A stretch of 64,000 bases of DNA. It comes from Xanthomonas arboricola pv. populi (lineage in GTDB: Bacteria; Pseudomonadota; Gammaproteobacteria; Xanthomonadales; Xanthomonadaceae). The notes under the pieces were generated by a model. It was not told where the DNA came from. It saw only the letters and a program-made list of their open reading frames with translations, and searched no databases. Position 1 is the first letter of the stretch. Each line of letters begins with the position of its first letter. Location: positions 981,606 through 1,045,605 of the forward strand of contig NZ_MDEB01000001.1 in the NCBI RefSeq assembly GCF_002939945.1, written 5' to 3'. Below are positions 32,554-43,446 of this stretch, piece by piece. The translations under genes and the position numbers were made by a program.

Positions 32554-33117
32554 ATGCGTACTCCGTTGAATGTCGTTGCCGTTTCCGGCGGCACCTCGCG
32601 CCCCTCTCGCAGCCTTGCCTTGGCTGAGGCAACGCTTGCCGAACTTGCGCAACGACTAGCGATCAAATCCAGCATCCTGCAGCTCGGCGATATCGCCCGG
32701 CCGCTGGGCGCGGCACTGTGGCGCAGCGAATTGGACGAAACGTCGGAGCAGGCATTGCGCCAGATCGAATCGGCCGACCTGCTATTGGTCGTTGCGCCGG
32801 TGTATCGCGGCTCCTATCCCGGGCTGCTCAAGCACGTGTTCGATCTGATCGACATCAATGCGCTGATCGACACGCCGGTGCTGCTCGCGGCGACAGGCGG
32901 CAGCGAGCGGCACGCGCTGGTGATCGATCACCAACTGCGCCCGCTGTTCGCCTTCTTCCAGGCATTGACCTTGCCGATCGGCATCTATGCCACCGAGACC
33001 GATTTCCAGGATTACCGCGTGGCCAGCCCAGCGCTACACCAACGCATCGAACTGGCTGCCGAGCGCGCCGCCGGCCTGCTCGGCGCCCGCCGCGACGCGC
33101 TGCGCCGCATCGCCTGA
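32554..33117 (+). CDS. msuE: NADPH-dependent FMN reductase (SsuE/MsuE)
   Basis: 187 residues from ATG 32554. Flavodoxin-like fold: VVAVSGGTSRPSRSLALAEA holds the phosphate-binding loop, LLLVVAPVYRGSYPGLLKHV and FDLIDINALIDTPVLLAATG, GGSERHALVIDHQLRPLFAF match SsuE/MsuE. It supplies reduced FMN to SfnG and SsuD. The -12 element of a sigma-54 promoter is 34 bases upstream. The in-frame extension toward 32302 lies across that promoter and is rejected as coding. Confidence 0.88.
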   Translation: MRTPLNVVAVSGGTSRPSRSLALAEATLAELAQRLAIKSSILQLGDIARPLGAALWRSELDETSEQALRQIESADLLLVVAPVYRGSYPGLLKHVFDLIDINALIDTPVLLAATGGSERHALVIDHQLRPLFAFFQALTLPIGIYATETDFQDYRVASPALHQRIELAAERAAGLLGARRDALRRIA

Positions 33118-33335
33118 TCACAAGTCGCGCTCAATGAAACGCGCGAACACTGCAGTGCTGGCCGTTTCGAAACAAAGCGCCACCAAGTTCCCGTACATGA
33201 CAGTGCCAATTCGAAAAGCAGTTGCCCGAGCGGAGCCTCGCAATGGATGAGCGCTCTCGCAACGGACTCGCCCATTAAATCCCCGCAAATGGATCTGCGG
33301 TTTCTTGCGAGGGACTCGCATTACCGAGACCAACC

Positions 33336-34499
33336 ATGGATATGTTCTGGTTCATTCCCACCCACGGCGACAGCCGCTATCTGGGCACCAGCGAGGGCGC
33401 ACGCCAGGTCAGCGCCGAGTACGTCACCCAGGTGGCCGTTGCGGCCGACACGCTGGGCTACGACGGTGTGCTGATTCCTACCGGGCGTTCCTGCGAAGAC
33501 CCCTGGGTGATCGCATCCAGCCTGATCAATGCCACACGCCGGCTGAAGTTTCTGGTCGCACTGCGTCCCGGCCTGATGGCGCCGGCGCTGGCAGCACGCA
33601 TGGCCGCCAGCTTCGACCGGCTGTCCGGCGGGCGCCTGCTGGTGAACCTGGTCACCGGTGGCGACCGCGGCGAGCTGGAAGGCGATGGCGTGTTTCTCGA
33701 CCACGCCGAGCGCTATGAAGCCTCGGCAGAATTCATCCGCATCTGGCGCGAAATCATCGCCCACGGCCACGCCGGCGACAGCTACGACTTCGACGGCAAA
33801 CATCTGCAGGTCAAGGCGGCCAAGCTGCTGTACCCCACTGTGCAGCAGCCGTATCCGCCGGTGTGGTTCGGTGGCTCTTCCGACGCTGCGCACGAGTTGG
33901 CCGCCGAGCAGGTGGATACCTATCTGACCTGGGGCGAGCCGCCGCAGGCGGTGGCGGAAAAGATCGCCTCGGTACGCAGCAAGGCCGCCGCGCTCGGGCG
34001 CACGCTCACCTTCGGCATCCGCCTGCACGTGATCGTGCGCGAAACCGATGCACAGGCCTGGGCGGCAGCCGAGGCGCTGATCAGTCACCTCGACGATGAC
34101 ACCGTGGAGCGCGCACAGAGTGCGTTTGCGCGCATGGATTCGGTGGGCCAGCGTCGCATGGCCGCATTGCACAGCCGCGGTCAGCGCCGCACCCGCGCCG
34201 ATCTGGAAGTCAGCCCCAACCTGTGGGCCGGGGTCGGCCTGGTGCGCGGCGGTGCCGGCACCGCATTGGTCGGCGACCCGCAGACCGTGGCCGCGCGTAT
34301 CGAGGAATACGCCGCACTCGGCATCGACACCTTCATCTTCTCCGGCTATCCGCATCTGGAGGAGGCCTATCGCTTCGCCGAACTGGTGTTCCCGCTGCTG
34401 CCGCGCGCAGTCAAACAGAAGCTGCCCGGGCAGGCCCTGAGCGGTCCCTTCGGCGAGGTCATCGCCAACACCATTGTGCCGCGCGCCTCGGCGCGCTGA
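33336..34499 (+). CDS. ssuD: FMNH2-dependent alkanesulfonate monooxygenase SsuD
   Basis: 387 residues. The start [20 protein letters not shown] is a classical SsuD opening; [57 protein letters not shown] and [20 protein letters not shown] follow in luciferase-fold order. It releases sulfite from alkanesulfonates using FMNH2 and O2. 218 bases separate it from the reductase gene and may hold a promoter; they contain small inverted repeats (CCGCA/TGCGG around 33285) but no further gene. It leads ssuACB at close spacing. Confidence 0.93.
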   Translation: MDMFWFIPTHGDSRYLGTSEGARQVSAEYVTQVAVAADTLGYDGVLIPTGRSCEDPWVIASSLINATRRLKFLVALRPGLMAPALAARMAASFDRLSGGRLLVNLVTGGDRGELEGDGVFLDHAERYEASAEFIRIWREIIAHGHAGDSYDFDGKHLQVKAAKLLYPTVQQPYPPVWFGGSSDAAHELAAEQVDTYLTWGEPPQAVAEKIASVRSKAAALGRTLTFGIRLHVIVRETDAQAWAAAEALISHLDDDTVERAQSAFARMDSVGQRRMAALHSRGQRRTRADLEVSPNLWAGVGLVRGGAGTALVGDPQTVAARIEEYAALGIDTFIFSGYPHLEEAYRFAELVFPLLPRAVKQKLPGQALSGPFGEVIANTIVPRASAR

Positions 34500-34509
34500 A
34501 GGACATACC

Positions 34510-35514
34510 ATGAAGCGTCGCAATCTGCTCACCTTAGGAACCCTCGCCGGCGTCGCGCTCGGCGCCCCGCCGCTGCTGTCGAGCGCCGCCTTTGCGCAAG
34601 CCAAACCCTCGGCTCCCAAACAGCTGCGCCTGGACTACGCCTACTACTCGCCGACCTCGCTGGTGCTCAAGCACTTCGGCTGGCTGGAAGAAGCGCTCAA
34701 GGCGCAGGGCACGCAGGTCAAGTGGGTGCTGTCGGCCGGCAGCAATCGCGCACTCGAATACCTGGGCGGCAACAGCATCGACTTCGGCAGCACCGCCGGC
34801 CTGGCCTCGCTGCTGGCGCGCGCCAACGGCAATCCGATCAAGGCCGTGTACATCTACTCGCGGCCGGAATGGATCGCGCTGGCGGTGGGCAAGAATTCGC
34901 CCATCCGGCAGCTGACCGAACTCAAAGGCAAACGCATCGCCGCCACCAAGGGCACTGACGCCTACCTGTTCCTGCTGCGCGCGTTGCGGCAGGCCGGGTT
35001 GAGCAAGAACGCCGTGGAGATCGTCCATCTGCAGCATCCTGACGGGCGCACCGCGCTCGAACGCGGCGATGTGGACGCCTGGTCCGGCCTGGACCCGCAC
35101 CTCGCCGCGAGCCAGATCGAGGCCGGCACGCGCTTGATCTACCGCAACGTCGCCTTCAATTCCCGTGGCTTCCTGAATGTCAGCGAGACGTTCGCGGCTG
35201 CTTATCCCGATCAGATTCCGCTGGTGATCCAGGCCTACGAAAAAGCGCGCAAATGGGCGATCGCGCACCCCGACGAACTTGCCGCACTGATCGCCGCCGA
35301 GGCCCGGTTGTCGCTCCAGGTCGCTACGCTACAGCTGCAGCGCACCGACCTGCGCAATCCGGTGATTGGTCCCGAAGAGCGCGCGGCGCTGCACAGCGCG
35401 GCGCCCATCCTGCTGGAAGAGGGCCTGGTCCGGCCCGGCACCGATCTGAACAAGGTGCTGGCCGCACTGATCGATCCCGATTACGCCAAACGCGCACGCG
35501 TGGCGCAGGGCTGA
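34510..35514 (+). CDS. ssuA: Alkanesulfonate ABC transporter substrate-binding protein
   Basis: 334 residues from ATG 34510, 10 bases after ssuD. The N-terminus MKRRNLLTLGTLAGVALGAP is a twin-arginine-like signal, cleaved near AFAQA. The type-II periplasmic-binding fold shows LRLDYAYYSPTSLVLKHFGW, GSNRALEYLGGNSIDFGSTA, ELKGKRIAATKGTDAYLFLL and DVDAWSGLDPHLAASQIEAG, typical of SsuA/TauA. It captures sulfonates in the periplasm for the SsuCB importer. Confidence 0.92.
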   Translation: MKRRNLLTLGTLAGVALGAPPLLSSAAFAQAKPSAPKQLRLDYAYYSPTSLVLKHFGWLEEALKAQGTQVKWVLSAGSNRALEYLGGNSIDFGSTAGLASLLARANGNPIKAVYIYSRPEWIALAVGKNSPIRQLTELKGKRIAATKGTDAYLFLLRALRQAGLSKNAVEIVHLQHPDGRTALERGDVDAWSGLDPHLAASQIEAGTRLIYRNVAFNSRGFLNVSETFAAAYPDQIPLVIQAYEKARKWAIAHPDELAALIAAEARLSLQVATLQLQRTDLRNPVIGPEERAALHSAAPILLEEGLVRPGTDLNKVLAALIDPDYAKRARVAQG

Positions 35515-35522
35515 GCGTGGCG

Positions 35523-36377
35523 ATGAACAACACCTCCTTGCACGCCGCGCGCACCTTGGCGACCACTCCGCGCTCGCGAACGCGACTCAGACTGCCGGCC
35601 AGCAGCCTGGGTTGGCTGTTGCCATTGAGCTTTTTCGGCGCGCTCGAAATCGCCTCGGCGCTCGGCTGGACACCGCGCTACCTGCTGCCGCCGCCCAGCC
35701 AGATCCTGACCACGCTGGCTGACGAAGCAGGCCGCGGGCTGACCAGCCATATCGGCGCCAGCGTGTTGCGGGTGTTGGCCGGCTTCGCCATCGGTGCCGG
35801 CCTGGGCTTGCTGATCGGCGTGGGGGTGGGCCTGAGCCGCTGGCTGGAACAGCTGATCGACCCCAGCTTCCAGGCGCTGCGCGCGGTGCCCAGCCTAGCC
35901 TGGGTGCCGTTGCTGTTGCTGTGGATGGGCATCGACGAAGCGCCGAAGATCACCCTGATCGCCATCGGTGCGTTTTTTCCGGTGTATCTGGGTGTGGTCA
36001 GCGGCCTGCGCCAGGTCGACCGCACGCTGGTGGAACTGGGCGAAAGCTACGGCCTGTCCAAACCGCGGCTGGTGCGGCGGATCCTGCTACCGGCAGCGCT
36101 GCCGTCCATCTTTACCGGGCTGCGCACCAGCCTGAGTCTGGCCTGGATGTTTCTGGTGGCCGCCGAACTGATCGCCGCCACGCGCGGGCTGGGCTATCTG
36201 CTCAGCGACGGGCGCGAGACCTCGCGGCCGGACATCGTGATCGGCGCGATCGTGCTGCTGGCCCTGCTCGGCAAGCTCAGCGATGGCGTGCTCAAGGCGA
36301 TCGAATCGCGCACCTTGCGCTGGCGCGACAACCTGCAGAACCGCAGCGTGCCCGCTCACGCAGGAGACCACACGTGA
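35523..36377 (+). CDS. ssuC: Alkanesulfonate ABC transporter permease
   Basis: 284 residues from ATG 35523 (GTG 35517 also in frame). Six predicted membrane helices; the EAA loop is ELGESYGLSKPRLVRRILLP at about residues 171-190, followed by AALPSIFTGLRTSLSLAWMF. The opening SSLGWLLPLSFFGALEIASA and YLLPPPSQILTTLADE match SsuC/TauC. Its stop overlaps the ssuB start (GTGA). Confidence 0.93.
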   Translation: MNNTSLHAARTLATTPRSRTRLRLPASSLGWLLPLSFFGALEIASALGWTPRYLLPPPSQILTTLADEAGRGLTSHIGASVLRVLAGFAIGAGLGLLIGVGVGLSRWLEQLIDPSFQALRAVPSLAWVPLLLLWMGIDEAPKITLIAIGAFFPVYLGVVSGLRQVDRTLVELGESYGLSKPRLVRRILLPAALPSIFTGLRTSLSLAWMFLVAAELIAATRGLGYLLSDGRETSRPDIVIGAIVLLALLGKLSDGVLKAIESRTLRWRDNLQNRSVPAHAGDHT

Positions 36378-37132
36378 GCGGCACCGGTCTGCAGCTGCGT
36401 ATCGCCGCAAAGCAGTTCGGCGCGCGCCATGTGCTGCGCGACATCGACCTGCAACTGGCGCCGGGCGAGATCGTCAGCCTGATCGGTGCAAGCGGCTGCG
36501 GCAAGAGCACCCTGCTACGCATCGTGGCCGGCCTGGAACGCGATTACACCGGCGAGGTGGTGCTGGATGGTGCGCGTGTGCGCGGTGTCGACCGGCGTAT
36601 CGGCTTCATCTTCCAGGAACCGCGCCTGCTGCCGTGGCTGGACGTCGCCGCCAATGTCGCCTTCGCCGACGAAAGCGATCTATCGCCAGCTGCGGCGCGG
36701 CAATCTCCACGCGTGCGGCAGTTGCTCAGCGAGGTCGGGCTGCTCGACTACGCAAGCGCGCTGCCCAAGCAGCTGTCCGGCGGCCAGACGCAACGCGTGG
36801 CGCTGGCCCGTGGGCTGTACCGGCAACCGCGCGTGCTGCTGCTCGACGAACCCTTCAGCGCGGTGGATGCCTTCACCCGTCTCAAATTGCAGGAGTTGCT
36901 GCTGCGTCTGGCCAACGAACACGATTTCAGCGTACTGCTGGTGACCCATGACATCGACGAAGCGGTGTATCTGAGCGACCGTGCGATCGTCATCGGCGGC
37001 CAGCCCGGATCGATCGCGCACGCATTGCGGCTGGACACGCCACGTCCGCGCGATCGCCAAGCCGACGAACAGGCGCTGCGTCAGGCTCGTCAGACCCTGC
37101 TCGCAGCGCTGCACGACATCCATGTGTTTTGA
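36374..37132 (+). CDS. ssuB: Alkanesulfonate ABC transporter ATP-binding protein
   Basis: 252 residues from GTG 36374, overlapping the ssuC stop. Walker A is SLIGASGCGKSTLLRIVAG, the Q-loop is IGFIFQEPRLLPWLDVAANV, the signature LPKQLSGGQTQRVALARGLY, and Walker B VLLLDEPFSAVDAFTRLKLQ with the switch His in LLVTHDIDEAV. It energises sulfonate import with SsuA and SsuC. A 125-base gap follows before the flavoprotein gene. Confidence 0.93.
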   Translation: MSGTGLQLRIAAKQFGARHVLRDIDLQLAPGEIVSLIGASGCGKSTLLRIVAGLERDYTGEVVLDGARVRGVDRRIGFIFQEPRLLPWLDVAANVAFADESDLSPAAARQSPRVRQLLSEVGLLDYASALPKQLSGGQTQRVALARGLYRQPRVLLLDEPFSAVDAFTRLKLQELLLRLANEHDFSVLLVTHDIDEAVYLSDRAIVIGGQPGSIAHALRLDTPRPRDRQADEQALRQARQTLLAALHDIHVF

Positions 37133-37257
37133 CCGGCGTTCCGGGCTGGAATTCGTGCCCAGGGCGGCGCGCGTCAGCGGCCGCGATCATCTGCAGTCGC
37201 GCTGATGATTCCTTCGGCCAGCACTCCTCCTTTCGTATCAAGACAAGGCCATCGCGT

Positions 37258-38445
37258 ATGACCAGCCGTCAACCGCAACCGACTGTGCTCAATCCATTGC
37301 AGGCCGCCCAGCGCCTGGCCGCCGACTTCGCCGACACCGCCGTCGAGCGCGATGCACGCGGCGGCACGCCCAAGGCCGAGCGCGACGCGCTGCGTGCCAG
37401 CGGCCTGCTCGGCCTCAGCATTCCGCTGCAATACGGCGGCCTTGGTGCCAGCTGGAGCGAGGTGCTGCAGATCGTGCGCGCGTTCGCCAAGGTCGATAGC
37501 TCCATCGCGCATGTCTTCGGCTTCCATCATTTGATGCTGGCCACCGTGCGCCTGTTCGGCCAGCCAGCGCAGTGGCAGCCGTGGCTGGAGCAGACTGCGC
37601 GCAAGCAATGGTTCTGGGGCAACGCGCTCAATCCGCTGGATACCCGCACCATCGCCGTGCAATGCGAAGGATGGCGCGAGTTCTCCGGCAGGAAAAGCTT
37701 CTGTTCCGGCGCGATCGACTCACAGATGCTGATCGCCTCCGCATTGGACGAACGCAGCGGCAAGCTGTTGATCGGCGCCATTCCCACCGCGCGTAGCGGC
37801 ATCACGCTGGGCCACGACTGGGACAACATCGGCCAACGCCAGACCGACAGCGGCAGCACTACCTTCGAGCGCGTGCGCGTGGAAGAAAGCGAGCTGCTGC
37901 TCGACCCCGGGCCTTTGAGCACGCCGTTCGCCTGTCTACGCCCCTTGATCGCACAGTTGCTGTTCGCGCATCTGTTCCTGGGCATCGCCGAAGGCGCATT
38001 CGAGCAAGCGCGCACCTACACCCTGACCGAGGCCCGCGCCTGGCACCGCTCCGGGGTCGAGCAGGCCAGTGACGACCCTTATATCCTGGCTCATTACGGC
38101 GAGTTCTGGCTGGGCCTGGAAAGCGCCCGGCTGCTCACCGGCCGCGCTGCAGAATTGCTAGACACCGCCTGGCGTAAAGAACACGCACTAAGCAGTGACG
38201 AACGCGCGCAGGTCGCGTTGGCGGTGGCTGCCGCCAAGGTCGCCACTACCCGGGTCGGGCTGGAGGTGTGCAGCAAGCTGTTCGAGGTCACCGGCGCGCG
38301 CGCCACGCACGCCGCGCTGCGGCTGGACCGCTACTGGCGCAACCTGCGCACCCAGACGCTGCACGACCCGGTCGATTACAAGCTCCGCGAACTCGGCGAA
38401 TGGGCGCTGCGCCAGCAGCCGCCCACGCCCAGTTTCTATTCTTGA
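37258..38445 (+). CDS. Acyl-CoA-dehydrogenase-fold monooxygenase (SfnB/DszC-like)
   Basis: 395 residues from ATG 37258. The fold is that of class-D flavin monooxygenases: LGLSIPLQYGGLGASWSEVL, FAKVDSSIAHVFGFHHLMLA, REFSGRKSFCSGAIDSQMLI, then a C-terminal helical bundle ARAWHRSGVEQASDDPYILA to ATHAALRLDRYWRNLRTQTL. Relatives are SfnB of Pseudomonas and DszC, which oxidise organosulfur compounds with FMNH2. The neighbourhood (ssu genes and a SfnR-like regulator) supports a sulfur-scavenging role; the substrate is not known. Confidence 0.83.
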   Translation: MTSRQPQPTVLNPLQAAQRLAADFADTAVERDARGGTPKAERDALRASGLLGLSIPLQYGGLGASWSEVLQIVRAFAKVDSSIAHVFGFHHLMLATVRLFGQPAQWQPWLEQTARKQWFWGNALNPLDTRTIAVQCEGWREFSGRKSFCSGAIDSQMLIASALDERSGKLLIGAIPTARSGITLGHDWDNIGQRQTDSGSTTFERVRVEESELLLDPGPLSTPFACLRPLIAQLLFAHLFLGIAEGAFEQARTYTLTEARAWHRSGVEQASDDPYILAHYGEFWLGLESARLLTGRAAELLDTAWRKEHALSSDERAQVALAVAAAKVATTRVGLEVCSKLFEVTGARATHAALRLDRYWRNLRTQTLHDPVDYKLRELGEWALRQQPPTPSFYS

Positions 38446-38549
38446 GCCTTCCGATGCTCGGCCTGCACCTGCAATTCGGACCTCGCGTCCCGCCGTGTTG
38501 AACCGACGCCGCCTCGCGCCCGTCCCTCCCCCATGCACGAGCCCGTCCC

Positions 38550-39623
<1,074 letters not shown>

Positions 39624-39732
39624 TCGCGCGGCAGCTGCTTGAACGTGATCTGCGCGCAGTACCCAACAGCGCATGGACGGCACGGGTTGCCGCAACCGCC
39701 GAGCCACTCGCTCTTCAGTCGAAACGCAAGCC

Positions 39733-40227
39733 TCAGCGCCGCCGATAGTCGACATAGTCGAACGCGAAGGCATGTCGCGCATCGACCGCGTGCTGTTCGC
39801 GCTGCACGGCCTCCCAAACGGCCGGGTCGATCGGCGGAAAGTAGGTGTCGGCCCGCTCCACGCTGGTGTCCACCTCGGTGACAGCCAGCAGGTCGGCACG
39901 TTCCATGGTCAGGCGATAGACCTCGCCGCCACCGATCACGCACAGCTCCTGCGCACCGGCCGCCTCGGCCTGCGCAATCGCCTCATCGACCGACGCCACC
40001 GCCCGCATGGCCGCAAACGGCACCTGCCCGGCACGCGTCAGCACCAGGTTCAAACGTCCCGGCAAGGCACGTCCCAACGATTGCGCAGTCTTGCGCCCCA
40101 TCAGGATCGGCTTGCCCAAGGTCAGCGCCTTGAAGCGCTTCAGGTCGTCCGGCAGCTTCCACGGCAATTCGTTATCACGGCCAATGGCGTTGTTGCGGTC
40201 GAAGGCGACGATCAGGATAAGTTTCAT
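39733..40227 (-). CDS. folA: Dihydrofolate reductase
   Basis: 164 residues. MKLILIVAFDRNNAIGRDNE, LPWKLPDDLKRFKALTLGKP (with the catalytic Asp), ILMGRKTAQSLGRALPGRLN and ELCVIGGGEVYRLTMERADL are the expected DHFR segments; it closes with HAFAFDYVDYRRR. It regenerates tetrahydrofolate with NADPH and pairs functionally with thyA, 65 bases upstream on the same strand. Convergent with the sfnR-like gene. Confidence 0.95.
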   Translation of the reverse strand: MKLILIVAFDRNNAIGRDNELPWKLPDDLKRFKALTLGKPILMGRKTAQSLGRALPGRLNLVLTRAGQVPFAAMRAVASVDEAIAQAEAAGAQELCVIGGGEVYRLTMERADLLAVTEVDTSVERADTYFPPIDPAVWEAVQREQHAVDARHAFAFDYVDYRRR

Positions 40228-40292
40228 GCAGCGGACGATATCCCTTCGAACATCAAATCAATGTGTGGCATCACTCGCCAGCCAAGCGACGC

Positions 40293-41087
40293 TTACACCG
40301 CCACCGGCGCCTTGATCGCCGGATGCGGGTCGTAACCCTCGATGGCGATGTCCTCGAAGCGGAACGCGAACAGGTCGGTCACGGCGGGATTCAGGCGCAG
40401 GCGCGGCAGCGCGCGCGGGGTGCGGGTCAGTTGCTCGCGTGCCTGCTCGAAGTGATTCGAGTACAGGTGCGCATCGCCCAGCGTATGCACGAAATCGCCC
40501 ACGCCCAGGCCGGTGGCCTGCGCCACCATATGGGTCAGCAGTGCGTAGCTGGCGATATTGAACGGCACACCCAGAAAGATGTCGCCGCTGCGCTGATACA
40601 GCTGGCAGCTGAGCTTGCCATCGACCACATAGAACTGGAACAGACTGTGGCATGGCATCAAGGCCATCTGCGGCAGTTCGCCGACATTCCATGCGCTGAT
40701 CACCAGCCGGCGCGAATCCGGGTTGCGCTTGATCTCGTCCACCAGCCATTGCATCTGGTCGATCTCGATCCCGTCCGGGCCGGTCCAGCGCCGCCACTGC
40801 TTGCCGTAGACCGGGCCGAGATTGCCATCGGCGTCGGCCCATTCGTCCCAGATGCGGACCTGGTGGTCCTTGAGATAGCCGATATTGGTGTCGCCCTGCA
40901 GGAACCACAGCAGCTCGTGGATGATCGAGCGCAGATGCAATTTCTTGGTGGTGACCAGCGGAAAGCCGTCATTGAGGTCGAAGCGCATCTGCCAGCCGAA
41001 CACGCTGCGCGTGCCGGTGCCGGTGCGATCGGACTTCTCGGCGCCGTGTGCCAGCACATGCTGCAGCAGGTCCAGATAGGGCTTCAC
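40293..41087 (-). CDS. thyA: Thymidylate synthase
   Basis: 264 residues from GTG 41087, overlapping the lgt stop (GTGA). [20 protein letters not shown] is the dUMP/folate site start, [20 protein letters not shown] and [11 protein letters not shown] follow, the catalytic Cys is in [18 protein letters not shown] and [20 protein letters not shown] completes the signature. It methylates dUMP to dTMP using methylene-tetrahydrofolate; folA downstream recycles the dihydrofolate. Confidence 0.96.
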   Translation of the reverse strand: MKPYLDLLQHVLAHGAEKSDRTGTGTRSVFGWQMRFDLNDGFPLVTTKKLHLRSIIHELLWFLQGDTNIGYLKDHQVRIWDEWADADGNLGPVYGKQWRRWTGPDGIEIDQMQWLVDEIKRNPDSRRLVISAWNVGELPQMALMPCHSLFQFYVVDGKLSCQLYQRSGDIFLGVPFNIASYALLTHMVAQATGLGVGDFVHTLGDAHLYSNHFEQAREQLTRTPRALPRLRLNPAVTDLFAFRFEDIAIEGYDPHPAIKAPVAV

Positions 41088-41974
41088 TTGGCCGCCTCCA
41101 CGCCCGCGGTCTGCACCCGCACCGGCTGCAACACCGGCGCGCGGCGCGACATCGCCAGCAGCACCAGGCCCACCGCAATCAACGGCAGGCTCAGGATTTG
41201 CCCCATCGTCAGCCAGTTGAAGGCCAGGTAGCCGATCGGCGCATCCGGTACCCGCACGAATTCCACGATGAAGCGGAACACGCCGTACAGCAGCGCAAAC
41301 AACCCGGACACCGCATAGCGGGCGCGCGGCTGCATCGAGAACGCCCACAGCACCACGAACATCACCACGCCTTCCAGCGCCGCTTCGTAGAGCTGCGAAG
41401 GATGGCGCGCGAACTGGTTCAATGCACCGGCGGCGTACTGCGCCTGAATCTGTGCCGGCAATTGGCCTACCAACTCCGGCGCAAGCGGGAAGATCACCCC
41501 CCAGCCGGCATCGGTGAACTTGCCCCACAACTCGCCGCCGACAAAATTGCCGAGCCTCCCGAAGCCCAGACCCAGCGGCACCAGCGGCGCCACGAAATCC
41601 ATCACGTCGAAGAAGTGCAGCCGGTGCTTGCGCGCCCACAGCCCGCAGGCGATCAGCACCCCCAGCAGGCCGCCGTGGAAACTCATGCCGCCCTGCCATA
41701 CCTTGAACAGGATCAATGGGTTGGCCAGCAAGCTGTCGAACGCATAGAACAGCATGTAGCCGATGCGCCCGCCCAGCACCACGCCGAGCATGCCGTAGAA
41801 CAACAGGTCGGAGAATCCGTCCATGTCCACGCCCGGCAGGCGGCCGCGCAGGATGCGCGAGCGCCCCAGTGCCCAGGCGGAGAAGAACGCGGCCAGGTAC
41901 ATCAACCCGTACCAGTGCACCTGCACCGGTCCAAGCGAGAAGGCGATGGGGTCGATGGCGTGCAGATAGATCAT
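41084..41974 (-). CDS. lgt: Prolipoprotein diacylglyceryl transferase
   Basis: 296 residues, seven predicted membrane helices. [20 protein letters not shown] is the family start; [20 protein letters not shown] contains the essential His, and [20 protein letters not shown] is the Lgt signature with the catalytic Arg. [17 protein letters not shown] is also conserved. It attaches diacylglycerol to the lipobox Cys of prolipoproteins. Translationally coupled to thyA, a common arrangement. Confidence 0.95.
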   Translation of the reverse strand: MIYLHAIDPIAFSLGPVQVHWYGLMYLAAFFSAWALGRSRILRGRLPGVDMDGFSDLLFYGMLGVVLGGRIGYMLFYAFDSLLANPLILFKVWQGGMSFHGGLLGVLIACGLWARKHRLHFFDVMDFVAPLVPLGLGFGRLGNFVGGELWGKFTDAGWGVIFPLAPELVGQLPAQIQAQYAAGALNQFARHPSQLYEAALEGVVMFVVLWAFSMQPRARYAVSGLFALLYGVFRFIVEFVRVPDAPIGYLAFNWLTMGQILSLPLIAVGLVLLAMSRRAPVLQPVRVQTAGVEAAK

Positions 41975-42028
41975 GCGGACCGCGGATCACAAAAAAGCGA
42001 GGCGTCTATTCTGACACCTCGCACGCGC

Positions 42029-42520
42029 TCAGCCTAAGAGCTGGGGACGATCGGGCAGCTCGTCTTCATGCTGGGAGCCGGCAGCGGCAGGGAAATGCGC
42101 GGTCAACAGCTCGGTCACTGCCTCGATCCCGGCCAGCACCGCCGCCTCGTGCTCACCATCGCGCAGAAACTGCTGCATGCGCCGGCACACCTCGGCCCAT
42201 TGCGCCTCCGGCACCCGGCTGCGCAGGCCGCGATCGGCGACTACTTCGATGGCGTGGTAGGCCAGCAGCAGATAGAGCAGCACCCCGTTGTTGGCTTCGG
42301 TGTCCCAGGTACGCAATTGCGCGAAGGCCTGCTCGGCGCGCTGGCGTGCGGTCTGCCCGCGCCATAGTGCGTCCAGCGGCAGGTCGGCTTCCACTGCCAC
42401 CATGATCTGCCCGGTATGGGTGCGCTCGCTGGCGGCAACTGCCGCGGCAATCGCATCCATGCAGCCGGCCGGGAAACTGCGCTGCGCCGAGGGCGCAAAA
42501 ATGTGTTTGAGCCAACGCAT
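42029..42520 (-). CDS. TPM-domain protein, small
   Basis: 163 residues. ATG at 42520 overlaps the stop of the longer TPM gene (TAATG). The TPM fold (PF04536) is seen in DAIAAAVAASERTHTGQIMV, EADLPLDALWRGQTARQRAE, NGVLLYLLLAYHAIEVVADR, GLRSRVPEAQWAEVCRRMQQ. There is no signal peptide or clear membrane helix, so a cytoplasmic or peripheral location is likely. Function of TPM domains is uncertain; they occur in photosystem-II repair factor Psb32 and other envelope proteins. Part of the lemA-TPM-TPM unit. Confidence 0.8.
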   Translation of the reverse strand: MRWLKHIFAPSAQRSFPAGCMDAIAAAVAASERTHTGQIMVAVEADLPLDALWRGQTARQRAEQAFAQLRTWDTEANNGVLLYLLLAYHAIEVVADRGLRSRVPEAQWAEVCRRMQQFLRDGEHEAAVLAGIEAVTELLTAHFPAAAGSQHEDELPDRPQLLG

Positions 42521-43419
42521 TACCAGCTCCCCGAGGCGCCACCGCCTCCCGATGATCCGCCCCCACCACCCCAGCCGCCGCCGCCGAAGCCGCCACGGCC
42601 ACCGCCTCCAAAGCCACCGAATCCACCACCGCCCCAGCCACCGCCGCCGACGAAGCGCCCCGGCGAACCGGACGCCAGGCCTGCCAGCAGCCCGATCACC
42701 GCAGCACCGGCGCTGGCGAACAGCAGCGAGGTAAACAGCAAGGCGGCACCGCCGGCAGCGACGCCGGTCAGTAACGCACGCAGCGGCCGCGGCAGGGCGC
42801 CGAGGATGCCACGCGCCACCATCGCGACCACAAAGCCGATGAACAAGGCCATGATCCAGCCACCGCCTCCGCCCGAACCATTGCCGGCGCCGGCATCGGC
42901 GTGCCCGCTGACCGGTGCGGGCAAGGCCTCGCCCTCGATCAGCCCGGCCAGCGTTGCGGTCGCAGCGCTGATGCCACCTGCGTAGTCGCCCTCACGGAAG
43001 CGCGGTGCCAGGTACTCCTGGATGATGCGGTTGGCGGTGATGTCGGGGATTGCGCCTTCCAGGCCGTAACCGGGCTGGATCCGCACCCGGCGATCGTCCT
43101 TGGCCACCAGCAGCAACACACCGTCGTCCACACCCTTGCGGCCGATCTTCCACTGATCGAACACGCGCTGGGTGTACTGCTCGATCGCCTCCGGCTGCGT
43201 GGTCGGCACGATCAGGATCTGCAACTGCGCGCCCTTGCGCTGCTGCAAGGCCAGCGCCTGCTGCTCGAGTTGCCGGATCTGCGTGGCATCCAAGGTGCCG
43301 GTGGTATCGACCACGGGCGAGCGTAGCGGCGGAATGGCCGCCAGATCCTGCGCCAGGAGCGAAGCCGGCAGCAAGAAGAGCGCCATCATCCACAACACCC
43401 AGCTGTGCGTTTGCCGCAT
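42520..43419 (-). CDS. Membrane-anchored TPM-domain protein (YgcG-like)
   Basis: 299 residues. Signal peptide VLWMMALFLLPASLLAQ; TPM domain about residues 30-170 (SPVVDTTGTLDATQIRQLEQ, GAQLQILIVPTTQPEAIEQY, KIGRKGVDDGVLLLVAKDDR, VRIQPGYGLEGAIPDITANR); then one or two membrane helices (WIMALFIGFVVAMVARGILG) and a Gly-rich, Ser/Trp-containing tail (GGGWGGGGGSSGGGGASGSW). The tail's FGGFGGGGRGGFGGGG repeats are low-complexity. It lies directly downstream of lemA, the usual context, suggesting an envelope stress or membrane-protein role. Confidence 0.85.
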   Translation of the reverse strand: MRQTHSWVLWMMALFLLPASLLAQDLAAIPPLRSPVVDTTGTLDATQIRQLEQQALALQQRKGAQLQILIVPTTQPEAIEQYTQRVFDQWKIGRKGVDDGVLLLVAKDDRRVRIQPGYGLEGAIPDITANRIIQEYLAPRFREGDYAGGISAATATLAGLIEGEALPAPVSGHADAGAGNGSGGGGGWIMALFIGFVVAMVARGILGALPRPLRALLTGVAAGGAALLFTSLLFASAGAAVIGLLAGLASGSPGRFVGGGGWGGGGFGGFGGGGRGGFGGGGWGGGGGSSGGGGASGSW

Positions 43420-43446
43420 TGCCTGACTCCTGCCTGGTAAGCGCTG

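Noticed and set aside
33250-33320. Small inverted repeats before ssuD as a riboswitch
   Set aside because: CCGCA/TGCGG and CTCGCAA/TTGCGAG pairs are short and match no known riboswitch architecture.
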